Assembly: GCA_020086605.1 (NCBI GenBank)
Contig: JACBWW010000016.1
Location: 12,802,091 to 12,866,090 of the forward strand
Reading direction: 5' to 3'
Length of the DNA stretch: 64,000 nt
Source of the DNA: Lanius collurio
Taxonomy: Eukaryota > Chordata > Aves > Passeriformes > Laniidae
A program made the position numbers and the translations under genes. Positions 25,762 through 39,386 of this stretch are shown here, piece by piece (within the stretch, counting starts at the first letter, position 1; each line of letters begins with the position of its first letter). A model generated the notes under the pieces. It was not told where the DNA came from, searched no databases, and was given only the letters and a program-made list of their open reading frames with translations.

Positions 25762-28700
25762 GCTTTGGCTTTTTTTTATTTTTTTTTATGCTTTTTCTTC
25801 TGTTAAGCTGATACAGTCCTTTCTGTCACTGAAGCTTTGTAAGAAACAGTTTCAAAATTCAACAAGTAAGGACAAGGCTGCAAAAGACGTGTATAAACCC
25901 CAATATATACATATTGAAATTTGGAGTTGGTTTTTTTCCCCCCACTCCTTTGTTGTAATCGGTTGAAATGCCAGTTTCAGTGTATGTACTGCAGGGGTTC
26001 TGATAGCTCATTTCTGCTTTCTTAAAGCAGTCAGTCCTTTAGTTTCAGGGACATGTTTTGGTGCATACCCTCAGTAGCAGTCCTTTGGTGGGGTAGAGGT
26101 GCTGGCATTGTTTGCTGGGGGTGGGGTGGAGTTGGTGTTGCTTTTATGGAGCAGGATGGGATCTGACTGTTAGGAAAGATTTGCAGTGTGATTTCTGTAT
26201 CACCAGTTGCCATGTGGCAGATTAGAAAGCCCTGAAAAATGGGACAGCTACTTTGTATGTACAACATGGGCACTGAAGGGAAAAAGTGATTTTTGTACAT
26301 TTTTTGAGTCTTCATGCTTCTTCCAGTAGGAATGATATTGGTAAAATACTGGATTACATTTCAGACACGCTATCTGTTGACTATGAACTTCAAATTATCT
26401 TGGGGCTGTTCAAAAATGCTGATTGTTGGGACTGATCAAGGGTAGGATCACCTTTTCAAGACAAACTGCCTTTAAATCTTTGTGGTGTCTCTACTTACAT
26501 TGTAATCTGCGAGTACATGTATTTTAATAAACTACATGTACTAGTACTCTTTTTCACTATTCACACATTTGTAATCCTTCTTCTTATTTCCTTTGCTGAG
26601 TTATTGTCAGATGACCAGTTTAATTCTTAAATGAGATTTAACTGGTGCAAATTAACTACTTTGTAACTTCAGGAGTAGCAGCATCCATACTTCAGGTATC
26701 TCTAAGCTATTTTAAGTAATATACTAAATAACTGTAATAGAAGGTGGAGAGAGTGTAGATGTACTTTGAGTATGCAGTGAACAGAACACCCCTTTGAACA
26801 TAACATGCAGATCCTCTTCTGTTCTGCATGTCATGCTCTCTGAATTTTGGGCAGATTCTTTTGAATCAAGCCACAGCATCTAACCTGTAATTTTAAGACA
26901 ATTGTCCCTAAAATTGGTGGCAGTGAACAACTGGCAGTGATAACTTGTCATACAGAACGAAGTGGTAACTGATGTATTGTCCAAGTCCCCAGCAGTTGTC
27001 TGAGCTAAAGCAGTGGTTCTGTGAGAGGTGTGAAGTGTGTTTTTCATCTTTTCATCACGATTTTCTCTCTTAATCAAAGTGCTAAGGACAAATGATGGAG
27101 TGTTAATACTAATTTTTGATACTGCTCAGATATTCATTGTGCTTTCAAATATGTTTTCAGGAACAATCACAGGAATTGCTATTTTATTCTTCATGCATTG
27201 ACATAAATAATATTAATGTAACTCAGAGCTGGAGTTCAATGTGATAGGCGTCCTTCTTTTCATTTTATAAAAGTTTGGATAGTCAGGAAGAAGAAACAAC
27301 ACTGTTTTTGATCATACGTTATGAATAATGTAGTAAATATCACAAGAAATAATTGAGGGAAAAGTATTTAAAATCAGTATATTAAAATATATTTGAACAA
27401 AATATTTTTCTAGCAGTTTGGAATTATGTTTAATAACCTTTTTAAAGAGCTCTCTAGTATAAGCTCTTTGCCCCAATTTACCTGTAGTTAATACTTGTGA
27501 GTCACCTTGTTTTTTATTTGCTTATGTTGAATGAGATTCAACACTTGATTTTGGTATGAGTGCAAAGTAACCATCTTTGATACATCAGCTATCATGACAC
27601 AAAAGGGAGGTGATAAAACTTTAGGGCAAAAATGTGTTCTCTGCAAACTGAAGTGTTTTGTAGCTAAAAGCATTTAATTTATATAGTGCCTGTTGAAATC
27701 TTAGGGAGGAAAGGTATAGCAGATGTGGAAACTTGCTTTCTTCCTTTGCTGGCCAAACGTTTTGAGGCTTTTTCTTTTGTTTCTGCTTTTTTTTTTTTTA
27801 TTTGAAATTTTTGTTATTTATTATTATTTACAGACTTAAAAATAGAATCTGCACTTCTAAACTTGTCCAGATAGTTGTTATGCAGTTTTTGTGACTCCTT
27901 TTTTATGGGTAACTATTGCATTCAGATGGTTGCTAAGAGTAAGTTTATCCAAAATTTAAATAGGTGGGGAATTATAGGGAGGATATACCATTTTTGGGTA
28001 AACTGATTTAATAAAAATCAAACCTCTACTATTTATTATAAATTATTTGGTAATGAGTAGGGTACCAGAGCCTAGAAATACATTGCTACTCATACCAGAT
28101 CTACTTATGTTACCTTTTGCCAATTCAAATTTGCATCTTTCTTTTGAATATATACTGCATCCAGAGACAGGAATTCTCAGACTGATGTCCTATATTTCTT
28201 TGATAAAAGCCAGAAAGGAATACAAAACAGAAATGTAGCTGGAGAAAACACCAGCATCCACAAACCTTAAGACAAATGGTCTATCTAAAATTACATATCT
28301 AAGTATTTGTATTTAGGCACCCATGAAAAAGATCTCCACCTTATGCTGCAATTAAAACATCATATAGGCAGAAATATCTTCTATCAAGAACAGTATCTGT
28401 AGTCAGAGCCTTTTGTTTTCTGTTTGATAATTCCCAAATAATTACCAAAATAATTCCCAAATAAAATATTTGGGTAACAATCAGCCTGTCTCCCTCATTG
28501 TGAAGGGTGCTGCTCTGATGACTTTTCAGCACAACTACATGTACTGAGTTTGTGGGTATTGAAGTCAGCAGGCAGAGGCAGTTGAGATGAACATCATAAC
28601 ATTTTATTATTGATGTGTCAATTTGAAACATGCTGAGAAATGTAGGTGAGGAAAGTTAAATTAGTGAAAAGCCACTTTTATATTATCTATCTAAGACTGA

Positions 28701-29787
28701 AATATTTTGTGAGAAGGAGAAAGAGACAATCTAAAAAACTGGCCCAAAATGGCAATGAAAGTGATTAAGGGCCTGGATTTACTTCTAGACAGGACACAAT
28801 AAAAGAAAAAGGGGAAAAGTAATAGTTCATGAAGAAAATGAATGAGAAGATACATGGTGGAGGTTTGTGCAAGCTGTTAGTATGACTGATGACTAGGTAC
28901 ACTGTGTGCTCATGTTTGCGCTTTCCAGTGTTAAAAGAACATGCTTTAAAAATAAATACAAGTGTTAAAAAATTTATGCTTTTTCTGCATGGGAGATAAT
29001 GAGCTCATGATGTAAAATTAAATTCAAGAGCTGAATAGTTTTGGGTTTTGGTTTGTTTGTCTATGCATCTTAAAAGTTTTGTTAACACCAATTTCCTCCT
29101 TAACATGGTGGGAGGGGTGTGTGTGAGAATTAAAATGGAAATAATAATTATGCCTGATCCATTGCAAAACAAGCTGCTTTTCTGATTGGGTAGGGAATAA
29201 TGCATAGCAGGACTGCAAACTAATATGTTAAGTCAGAAAGTAGACCAATAGATATTTTAATGTTTTATTTTACTTTTTATATATTTGTTACCTGTAGTTA
29301 CCCTTGGTTTTTCCACATTAAGGAACTGGAAGAAAAAGCTCCCATCAGCTTGGTGTCTGAGAAACACTAAACAGTCAGGAGCTGGCGTGTGACCAGGACT
29401 CCCATTATTTGTGGGCTAACATCTGTAACTTTTGTTTCAGACTTCTTTTCTGTTTGATGAGTTTTGCTACCACTCTTAGTGGCCTCAGCAACTCATTCTG
29501 CACAGAGAGGGGCACTAAGTTCAGCAGTGCAACAATCTACACTGCATCATCATATCATCGTGGTTAGAGATACCACTTGCCTATAACAACAAGTGTTTTG
29601 TATTATTTCAAGGGCATCATCTATGCTGGTCAGAGAATTGGGAAAAAAGGTGAAGACTTGGTGAAACTCTGCAATCACATGGAAAAATATTACATCTGCC
29701 TGGTGCCACGGTGTTGATTAAGAGAAGCCTTAATGACAAAATTCTTTTATATGCAGTGGCTACATAGAATCTAAGAGTTTTTCTTAG

Positions 29788-29817
29788 TATATATATGTGT
29801 GTGTGTGTGTATATATA
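29788..29817. repeat. Compound (TA)n(TG)n(TA)n microsatellite
   Basis: TATATATA leads into a run of alternating G/T and back into TATATA. Likely length-polymorphic. Confidence 0.9.
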
Positions 29818-30857
29818 GTAATTTGAGAGGCTCAACAATGAGAGGCTCAGGGTTCCTATTTTGCCTTCTCTATTTCCTTGGAACTTGGCAAAGTAGCATG
29901 AGACTGCTCCATTTGGGAGTAGACATCCTGACCTGATAGATGGACAGACAAGCTAATTACTTAAAGCATTTCCTGGGACAAGGCTGTTGAAGGCAAGCCA
30001 AACTGCCTGTCCAGGTCACCAGGTAGGATGTGACCAAACATCTGTGGCTCATGGCTCACTCTTTCTCTGCTAGAGCTGTGTGAATTACTACTGCAAGAGA
30101 GATAGGGCAGGAGAGGCTGCCTTTCCTTCCCTCTCTGCTCTACACTGTACTCACTTCTCTAATAACAGGAAAGAGACCCTCTCTCCCATTTCCATCCCTT
30201 CCTTTTCTGGGTCACAGTAGTCCAGCCTCAATTATAGTTTTGTGCAGAGAAGCCTTGAGCCAGATTTGTCCTGGAAGATTTATGTTTGTGTTTTTAGACT
30301 CCACATTATCTCTTGATCTTCTGCACTGTTGACAAGAGCTTGGTAATTTGGAGCAAGAGAGGGAAGACCTGTGCTATGCTCTTGTGCAATATCTAACATC
30401 TCACTGTATTGTCAGCAATGTGTCTTTCTTTGCCAGTGCAAGTTTATTTCTTATGAAGAGACTTCACCAAAAAGGGAAAGATATTATTCAGTTTATTTAG
30501 CTCTTCTAGACAGTAATTTGGCGCCTGGGTGCACGCTAATAAAGTGTTGTCACACTGCTAGGAAAGAAATAATTGGTTTATTGAAAAGTCCAAGGATCAG
30601 CGTTCCAAATATGGAGTAACTCCTCCGTGGTGCTCCACTGTCACCTTTTCCCATCTTTTCTGTACAACATTGAGATAGTGGGGTTTCTTGGTTTTATTCT
30701 GGAGTTGGTCATAGTAGTAGAATTTCTTCCATCTCTTCCAAGTCAGACTGCCCAGGCACTCTTGAACACGTGGATTCAAATCTGGCTTGTTATTGCAAAA
30801 GCAAATTGGATGTGTCAAAATACCAACTGATATTATTTTTCATTTTTTTAACATCTA

Positions 30858-30885
30858 CCTCTTCACACAACAATGTGTGAAGAGG
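30858..30885. repeat. Perfect 12-bp inverted repeat with 4-base loop
   Basis: The arms CCTCTTCACACA and TGTGTGAAGAGG are exact reverse complements around the loop ACAA. The stem is too short for a microRNA precursor. Confidence 0.95.
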
Positions 30886-32422
30886 ACTTTTCTATTGACA
30901 TAATTTGAAACTGAAACCAGTTTCTTTGTGCTGTAGTAGAATTTCTCTTCCTTTTCCTCATGTAGCTACATTGTACTGATAGAGTGAAGCGATGGAGAAT
31001 CAGAGCTGTTATTTTTAACCAAGACTGGGTTATTTGTGAGCATGAGCAGGGATCACTCTCACCCTGCTGGTACCTGTACAGATGTTTACTAATGTCTTTC
31101 ATTTCTGCTTACCTCTGTGAACCCTCAAACTCATTGATTTAAACTTTCCTTGAGTTCCAATATGGCCCTTCAGATTCCCCAGTAATTTACACTTTATCCC
31201 TGTGTGTAATTTACACTCTTGGTGTAATGTCTGAAGGATTTTTGTGCTGTCATCCAGGAATGTCTTCCTGTTCCAAACTAGTACCATGTACATCTCCAGT
31301 GAAAAGAACAAATGAAGGAACTCTCCCCCAGATAGGAATTGTTATATGGCTGCCTGAGCTGTCCTTGTCTTCGAGTGCTACTCACATGTGTTCTTTCTCT
31401 TGAAACACAGCTCAGGAATTTGGTTGTTGCAAAACTGATAATGTTTTCTGTAGTGATAAAATGATTTAACAGAGGGTTTCCTTTTTTTTTTTTTTCCCTG
31501 CTATGGCTACAGCTGCATTTGACTTATAATTTTTGGTTCCTACTAGGATGACACAACATGACTAATTTGCATTTTTATGTCATGCAGTGATATGTAAAAA
31601 CTCTTTTTGGAACGAAAATCTGCTTTCCCAGTAGTCAGTAGGAGCCCAGTTCAAAGTTGAATTAGCATTCTCGTGCAGAGAGAGCACTTGGTAGCCCAGA
31701 CAGAATGGAGATTTTAATGGTATATTTAGTGGAAGCCATGAGGGAATGTTTTAGCAGAGATTTTCACTAACTAAATTAAAGACTGATAATTTAATTTTGC
31801 TTCCAAAGAAAGATGATGAGAGTTGCATCCTTCCTCTCTGGCGTTGGTGGGAAAAACACTCATAGTACAAATTATATTCTGGCTTTGGAGGAGTGTCCCC
31901 CACAGTATTCCTTTCATTTTGTTGATTAGAGAGCAGCAATGCATGGAAGTGACAGTTCTACCATCAGGGTATGTTCATGACTAAGATACATTAAATAGAT
32001 ATTCATGTTAACACCGCCTCTTCTGTGATATCACATAAAGAGTTGACAAAATATCTCACATCTCTTAGCTATCCACAGAACATCAGAAGGAAACTCATAA
32101 CATTAGGATCAGGATATTTTACTGCTGCCAGGTTACAAAAAAGCATTTTAAAAAACAGCTGTACATGCAGTGTGTGCACGTGTAATGATTTGCCATAGAT
32201 GGCTGTGTGGCATTTATCACCTCCCATATAATCAGCCAGAATAGTGAGTGCTGTTGCACACATTTCACAGATAATGAATCTGGACTTTAATGTAGGATAG
32301 TTCAGCTTTAGAAATCAGTGGCTGATCAGTCACAGGGCAGGTTTGTGGAGAAGCTGGAAGACACTGCACCCAAAGATAATCCTTCCAAAATGAGAGCTTT
32401 GTAAGTGGCAGTTCTTAACATA

Positions 32423-32499
32423 TTATTAAGGTATAACCTACTCCAGTGTGTCCAAAACAGGTTATTAAGGTATAACCTACTCCAGTGTGTCCAAAAAAA
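32423..32499. repeat. Tandem duplication, two 39-bp units
   Basis: A 35-base stretch starting TTATTAAGGTATAACC and ending GTGTGTCCAAAA occurs at 32423 and again at 32462 without mismatch; the units are 39 bp apart. The exact identity points to a recent replication-slippage event, or possibly to an assembly artefact. Confidence 0.95.
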
Positions 32500-35400
32500 C
32501 CTCCAAAACCTTTAGCTGACAAATGGCAGGTCACAAAACGGAATTAAAAACTTGTTTTTCCTTCTTGGAAGCCATGTGGTATCCTCCTTGACATTGCAAT
32601 AATGAGCACAAGGTAAAGACAGAAACACCACCCTGTATTTAGAAAGTGAAACACTGCCTGGTTTGCTGTAACTTCTGTGGTTTTAGTAAAAAACCGAGCA
32701 CCTGAGATGTATAGATGTGAGAATTTAAGGTGGGACAGGGGGCTTATTCATTTGCTGGGGTTTGGAAAACCTTGATTGTGAGTACTGCAAAAACAGAAGA
32801 GAACTTTCATCAGTTTTTTAAAAAGAAACCTTGCAATTAGCTTCATGGCTTCCTATGTACTTGAGTGCTTGAGGTTAGCAAGGGTCTTGAATCTTCCTTA
32901 GGAATTAAATAGCACAAAGAAAACTTTCAAATATGGGTTGTATGCAAGATACAGTCGCCTACTCACATTCAGCAAGTACATGCCTAAAAATTCCCGGTGG
33001 GATGACAGGGCAGCCATGCCTTCTCCTGTGCCCTGTGTGACTTACAGCTCCATACACCAACCAAGCAGTATCTTGCAGTTTGTTCACTGATCTGTAGGCA
33101 GTCAAAGCAAATCACAGAGTGGGTGTCATTGAAGAGCCTGGACAAAAGGCCTTGATCATCTACACTGTTTGTTCTACAGTAATTGCAGTGTCTGAGTAAT
33201 TTTTTCAGGAGTACAGACAAATAAAACACTACTATAATCCACAGATAACACAGCCACTGTCACAGCATGGGCATTTAAGCCTCACATTCAAAAAACATGC
33301 AGTTGTTATTTTAGTCCTTTGAAAACAAACAAAACCAAAAAAACAACTCACTATCACATTGGTGAATCTGATTTCATCAAATTTAAGAATCAAAGCACAC
33401 AGAACAGAATCAGAAATGCAGTGATATCAATCATGGAAATGTGTGTGACCAAATACAGAATCTGGAATCTGTGCTCAACAGCTGCTTTAAAAGGCACGTG
33501 AAGGGAATGGCACCACTATTGCATGTGTTCCTGGCTGCCCATCAGACATATCTGACAATTACACTCAGTGAAGACACAACACAAAAGAGAACTGGGAGTA
33601 AAAGAAGTCATATTGCTGGGGAAGAGGCCAATGAAAGGAAAAGGTTTGCTTTGCTGCCTCCTCCTCTTCCTCCCCAGACCACTAGATAAAGAAGATGGTT
33701 TGTAATCATGAGGGATGGACAGCCAGAGGGTTTGGGGGTGGAGTGTTTCTTCTTTTTTTTTTTTTTTTTTATGGTGATTAAAAGACAGTGAGAGTACAGA
33801 AAGCCATGTATTGTCAGTGATTTAAAGTAGATTACAAAGGACAGAGAACACAAAAGAAAAATGGAGCTAAAAAAAGATGTTGGTTGCTTTTTTTTTTTCC
33901 TCTCTAAAAAAAGCTTAAGAGGGAGAAGAAAAGTTCCTTTATCTAAGAGGAATATAAATTAAGACATTTTCAGTTTCTGGGTCAGCACAAAGTCTGCTCA
34001 GCTGATAGCTGTGCAGCTTCCCTTGCAGGAGATCAAATTTGGGATTGACTTCAAGAATTTTCCTCCCTTGATTTTCCAGGCAGAGGTATTGCAACCTGGA
34101 CAAAAGGGTTTTGCACTGTGCAATCCCACACAACTTGTATGGGAATCTCACAGATTTTGAGATGAATTGTAAGCCTTTTAATGAGATTGTTTGCTTTGCC
34201 ATTTGAAGACAACCTGTATATAGCTGCTGGATAGTGTTGATTTAAAAACTGTGTAGATGTACAATTATTTGTATTCTTGAGTAACTGCAGCCAAAACAAA
34301 GTAGGAAAGGGCTCATAGCCTCATTCCTCTGAATCTCTAGGGTTTTTTATGACTGATTTTGGTCAAATTGGTTGATTGGGATAGCACAGATTGCTCTGCC
34401 AACAGCCTCCTCCAAACATGCAAACCTCCTCAGTAATCCTCAATGGAGCTGTATAGCAGAGAAAAGATGTGATTTATCCTGTACTGAGGATCCTGCACTG
34501 CCAAGCAGTTGTGACCTTCTGTTCTGCTATTTCCAGCTTTGGTTGGTCAGCAGATTAAAAGGCTAAATTTGGGCCACGTGAAGGTCAGGAAAACAAGCCA
34601 CCCTCCTTGAATTTAAACTGAGTGCTAAAATACTAAAATACATAAATACCTAGTGAAATAAAGAATGTTTTGTGAGCAAAATAGAGCTCTACTAATATAT
34701 ACACTTTTGGGAAACTTCATCTTTGTAACTATTTTTCCAGTTCTTCAGAGTCTGACATTGTAGCAGTGGTGGAGTGAAATAATCATAGCACCTGCTGGGG
34801 CTGGAAAGCTGGTTTTAATAGACTATTTCTTTTAGCTTGCTAGGTTTGAGATGGACTACATCCTTCCTCAGATCAGAATGAAACACTAACCTCTGCTTTA
34901 TGGACAAGTCTGTGAAAATAAAACAAAATACGAACAACCCCTACCACTTCAGTAAATTCTTATATAAAGCACCAAGTGACCCAAAAATGTCAGTGAGGAA
35001 ATTATTTTTTATATTGACTGCAAAGGCCAAACAGAGTCTAGAGTGTGTGGTTAATACCACCCACTGTGCTGAGCATCAACTGTTTTGTCTTATGATACAG
35101 TTTGTCATCAATATCAGACTTTAGACTTTTTTTACACTTGTTTCTTGCCTGGCTCCTAACTGAAGGGTATCACTTCATTTAGCATTTGAAAACAGTCTGT
35201 TCTAAGTTGCTCGATCTTCTCATCCAGATTCACTGCTAGAAAAGAATATTTTGACAACTCCTGAGTTTTTTTCTACCCCATTAACAGCAAATAAACATTT
35301 CAGGCTTTCTTTTGCTGTTTTGGGTACTATATTTCACAGCCAAATTACTTCAGCATAAATGTTCTTGAGCTAGATTATGAAGGGTATCTCCATTTGCTTG

Positions 35401-35533
35401 GCTGGTAGGGTCTTTTTTCCCTCCAAATGTCAGAGTATTGTTAGCTGGCAGAGAGTGTCTTTGCTTGCTAATGTTACAAACCAGTCAGTGAGATCTACCA
35501 GGCCATGTCAAGGAGCACTCCACTAGGTGTGCA
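32500..35533. other. Noncoding stretch, no gene supported
   Basis: No recognised gene or repeat family. An 18-base T run lies at 33753-33770. The minus-strand frame 32984-33229 (81 codons) contains several Cys pairs but matches no zinc-binding pattern I know. Confidence 0.55.
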
Positions 35534-36064
35534 TGATGCGATACGTGGAATAAATAAATGGACTCCACAACTCGATGTAGTTATGAAGTGGGTATGCATG
35601 TAGATGCCCGGCACAAGTGAGATAACTCTCCAAAAACTTGTGCCCCGAGCCTCAGTCTGACCCACATTTTTATTCACAAAGGTGTTCCGTATGCAATACA
35701 TTACACAACTTTTCTATGCATATTCAACCCTTGGCCCCGCCTGTCCTCGCCTCTCATGCTAAATAGGTCTCCGCCCTTCTGAGCATGCGTGGTTTGCTGT
35801 GGTGGTCGCGCGGGGGTCTCTTGGTGGTCTCTGAGGCCGAAGATTGTGGGTCTTCCTCTCGTTGAACTCTTGAACTTTTCTCCTCTGGGCATGCGCTGTT
35901 GGTCTTTTGGTGCTTATCTGTAGTCTTGGTACGCTTGGCGACAGAGGAGCCCTCTTATCTGGGTTCTCTGCATTCCTTGGTCTTCTCTGGCATTGTCTTC
36001 TATGCAAGAAGCTTTAGGGATTTGCATTTTCTTATGCCCTTTGTACCATTGCAGAGGTTTCACA
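35534..36064 (-). mobile_element. Solo LTR of an avian endogenous retrovirus, about 530 bp
   Basis: On the minus strand the element starts TGTGAAACCTCTGCAATGG at 36064 and ends near ...CGTATCGCATCA at 35534, giving the TG...CA ends of an LTR. In order it has a purine-rich U3 with two GCATGCG motifs (NRF1-like, near 35895 and 35785), a TATA-like CTATTTAGC near 35757, and the polyadenylation signal GAATAAAAATG near 35670. This is followed by a GC-containing R/U5 stretch. No viral protein-coding sequence flanks it on either side, so it is a solo LTR, the usual product of recombination between the two ends of a provirus. The higher CpG content contrasts with the flanks. I could not find a target-site duplication at these boundaries, so the ends may be off by several bases. 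Confidence 0.75.
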
Positions 36065-38045
36065 AGTAAAAAGATTAAAATTCTACACATAATTCTACAA
36101 CCTAAAATTTAAATGTTTTAATTTATTTTGTTAATTCAAGTGAATTCTAAAAATCTTTATTTCATGCATCCTGAGCCCCTATACCACTGGGCATCTGTAA
36201 AAAGTAGAGATCTCCATCTAAAACAGTTGCTTTGTGGGGTTTGTTTTGTTTTTGGTAGGTTTTTTGGTTGTTTGTTTGGGTTTTTTTTTGTTTAAATTTG
36301 TGGTGGTGTTTGTTTGTTTGTGTTTTTTTTTTTTCCCCCACAAATCAGTCATTTACTACCATTAGAGATGCTGTCAGTGAAGTTTTTCTAGTCTGCTTTC
36401 TGTTCAGGCTTTAGAGGTTTTAGTAGGATAGGGTTAATGCTTCAAGGATAATTGGGCTTGGTTAGCCAAGCTTTAATGGCCTCTCATATGGGAACATAAG
36501 GAGCAGAAAGTACAAGCAGAGCAGTGCTGAATGTTGGTACTGCTAGGAAAACATGTGTTGTGTACATGTGCCTCACAGACTCACACAATAGGAGACACAT
36601 GGAGTAGATCATCTTGAGGAATCAGAGCTTTTGTAGGATAAGTAATTGCTTCATCTTAAGCTGCATCCAGATGCGCAGCCCACAGCGCTGGCCAAGAGTT
36701 CAGTCTTTTACCAGAGCCTGGTGAGAAGAATGAGATCTTTGCAGTACAAATGTTGCCACATTTAGCTACATTTTTCTCACTTGAAACAAGATTGCTCTAA
36801 TCTGCTTTGCATGTGATTGCAGCCTGAGATCATTTAGAAATAGAAACTAATGCAGAATGTCACAACTCAGTCTGTCATTCTGCAGAGAGATTGCTTTACA
36901 CTGGTGCTCGGGTCCTGCTGTCACTCCCAGTAACTATTTTAGTAAAGTTTTTGGTCTTAAATTCCCTGTGCTAAACTGTCTCTATTCAGAACAGTGGGTG
37001 GGGCAGCTCAGAGGTACTGCCCATGAAAGTGTCGACGTTCTGGAGTTCAGTCCCTTTTTCTGGGAAAAGGAAAGAGAGGAAGCTCCAACACTGTTGTCAT
37101 AAATGTTCTTACTGTACAATTTATTCCTGTTACTTCCTATGAGGCATGGAGTCTTTCTCTTTTGCACTTAACAGTGTGGTTGTTACCTATATATTATCAG
37201 CAATGACACGGAAATTGCTTCTACCTTCTTATTGAGTCATCTTTGCCTTGAGTGTGCTCTGTTGCTCTGCCTTAGTGTGGGAGTTCCAGGATGTGAGCTG
37301 CACTTAGCTAGCTCTTTTCTCCAAACTACAAAATCTGGACAACTTTAACATAAACACAACCTTGTGGTTAAAAAACCCCAAAAAACTGCAGGTATTACAA
37401 AGAATAGAAATTACATAGTGGGGAAGGATTATGTACATTGCTCTGAAAACACTCTAAGAAAGCATTCGTTTTTCTCCTCTTCTGAAATTTGAAGCAAATG
37501 GCAGTCTGTGGGGGCACACAGATGTTGGCTCTGCTCAAAGGTGAAAGAAATCTTTCAAGCTAATGTGTGGGTATACTGCTTTACAGAGGAAGAATTTAAC
37601 TTCTCAGCACATTATCAGTAGCACTCAACTGAGATTAGGCAATTTTCTTGAAACCATTATAATGTCTTACAAAAACCCCAAGTCCCTTGCACTTCTGATG
37701 AGTGTAATGAAGTGCCTATCTGTATGATCACCAAAACATGTAAGGAGGAAGCAAAAATTTCTCTCCAGGTCTCCTGGGCACTGCAGACACACAAAGTGAG
37801 TCTTCTTTCAAAGCTCTATAAGGTTGACAGGAAATGGGATAGGAGTCAAAAGTACAATTCTGATTATTTCACTACTGATTGTGCAATGGACTGTTTATCC
37901 TGATAAATGTATTTGTTTATGAAAACCTGCTGCTTTGTTGATATTTCCTTTTCCATAATGGGATCAATGCATCTTGTCCTCATGATGCAGAATTAGGTAA
38001 TATTTACTTGCCATTCAACTCTAACAGTGTTTTGACTTAAATTAC
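36065..38045. other. Noncoding stretch with a T/G-rich low-complexity block
   Basis: No gene supported. The low-complexity block at 36234-36337 is reported separately. The remainder is single-copy-looking. Confidence 0.6.
36234..36337. repeat. T/G-rich low-complexity block
   Basis: The plus strand is almost pure T and G, with repeated GTTTG units and T runs up to about 12 bases. Confidence 0.85.
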
Positions 38046-38330
38046 AGTTAATGTTAATTGAATTATAAAATTTGAGCTTATTGTATTGAACACTTGTGGT
38101 CTGTGCTACATATCCTGTTTGTACAGAATTAAGATGATGTTATTAAATACTTAGTCACCTTTGATGTGCTCAATATCAATTATATCCTTAATTATTATCT
38201 TCTGTCAAGGTGGGTTTTATGAATAAGTATAAAGTAGAGTTCAGAGGTTATATTTGTGTGTTGCTTATTTAAACTTACATATATTCAGTAGTGTTTGGAA
38301 AATTGATGTCTGATTTTGTACTTCTTCCAA
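38046..38330. repeat. Degenerate dispersed duplication, copy 1
   Basis: This segment aligns collinearly with 39387-39655. Shared landmarks in the same order and spacing include AATTGAATTAT, ATTGAACA/ACTGAACA, CAGAATTAA, ATTAAAT..TTAGTCAC, TATCAATTAT, ATTATTATC, CTGTCAAG and TTTTATGAAT. I judge similarity to be moderate, roughly two thirds of positions by eye. Neither copy is a repeat family I recognise. Confidence 0.7.
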
Positions 38331-39386
38331 AACATTTTATTCGAACAGATTAAAGGAAGAAGAAGTGGTTAGTTTAATAATAAAAAGTGGAGGTTTTTTA
38401 AAAATCCCACAATTGAAAATAAACAATTTCAAAGCATTTGCTATGAAAATGGTGAATATATATGAGACATCATATGTACAGCTCAAGAGATATTGTCACA
38501 TTTATGAATCTGAGTAAAAAATAAAGAATAGATTCAGATCAAAAGGAAGAGGCAGGAGCTCAGGTTTTGACTTCCGTATTTTCAAAAGATATGCAACTGG
38601 CAATGTTTGTGCATGCTGTCTGATCATTTATGCTAGTAAAGAAGAGACTGGCAAGATCAAAAGCTGAAGAGAAAAGTCCACCTAAGCTCTGTTAAGACCA
38701 CATGTCTGAGAGCCAGGCTTCACAGAGGAGTGAAAGATAAGCAGTTTCAACTTTCAGTCTTTATCTGAGGAAACTCCTCAGGAAACTCGGATGATCCTTC
38801 AGTCTGCAATTATCCCTTTTAAAATGAAAATTAAATCCTTACTGAAATTTGACCATAATGAAATTAAGAGATTGCTCCTGTCCACTGCCTTGTGCTGGTC
38901 TAATCAAAGAAAACAGGGAGATCATTTAATTCCTTTTACTGTGAGGCAAAATGTGTTGGTTTGTATGTGACCCCATGGCAAAGGCTCAGCAGAGAGAGGG
39001 GTGAGATGCTGCACAGCTACAAACCAGTGCCACTTGTCTGTCACATGTCCTGGTGTTCATACCAAGGCACTGTCTCTGTTGTGAGTCAGTGAAGCAACTT
39101 CCTTCCCCTGAGAGTATTCACCCCTGTGCAGTGAATTTGGCCCATTTTTTTTTAAAACCAAGAAAGTGTTTGTAGTTATATATTAAAAAAATCCTCCACT
39201 GACACAACTGTAAAACATCTTGGTTCACAACTTCTTTTTAGCTGTGACAAAATGTTAGTTTGGAAACCATTGAATGGTATTGTCAACCCAGACAATCCAT
39301 GCATAGGAAGAGTACTGACATTGTTAAATGATTCGCTAAAACTCTTGGCACTGTAAGGCAAGGCAATACTATTGTTTCAATGTGTG
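38331..39386. other. Spacer between the two duplicated segments, no gene
   Basis: About 1.05 kb of AT-rich noncoding sequence with no recognised feature. Confidence 0.6.

Larger units (their letters stand above)
22026..32422. other. AT-rich noncoding stretch, no gene supported
   Basis: No gene or recognised interspersed repeat. It holds a perfect hairpin (23324-23352), a 25-base T run (25737-25761), a TA/TG microsatellite (29788-29817), another perfect hairpin (30858-30885) and a 14-base T run (31482-31495). A 14-bp motif ATAATTCCCAAATA is duplicated at 28427-28440 and 28450-28463. The 75-codon minus frame at 25461-25688 reads protein-like but is unrecognised. Confidence 0.55.

Noticed and set aside
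32984..33229. 81-codon minus-strand frame with several Cys pairs
   Set aside because: Cys spacing fits no zinc-binding motif I know and the ends lack clear splice sites.
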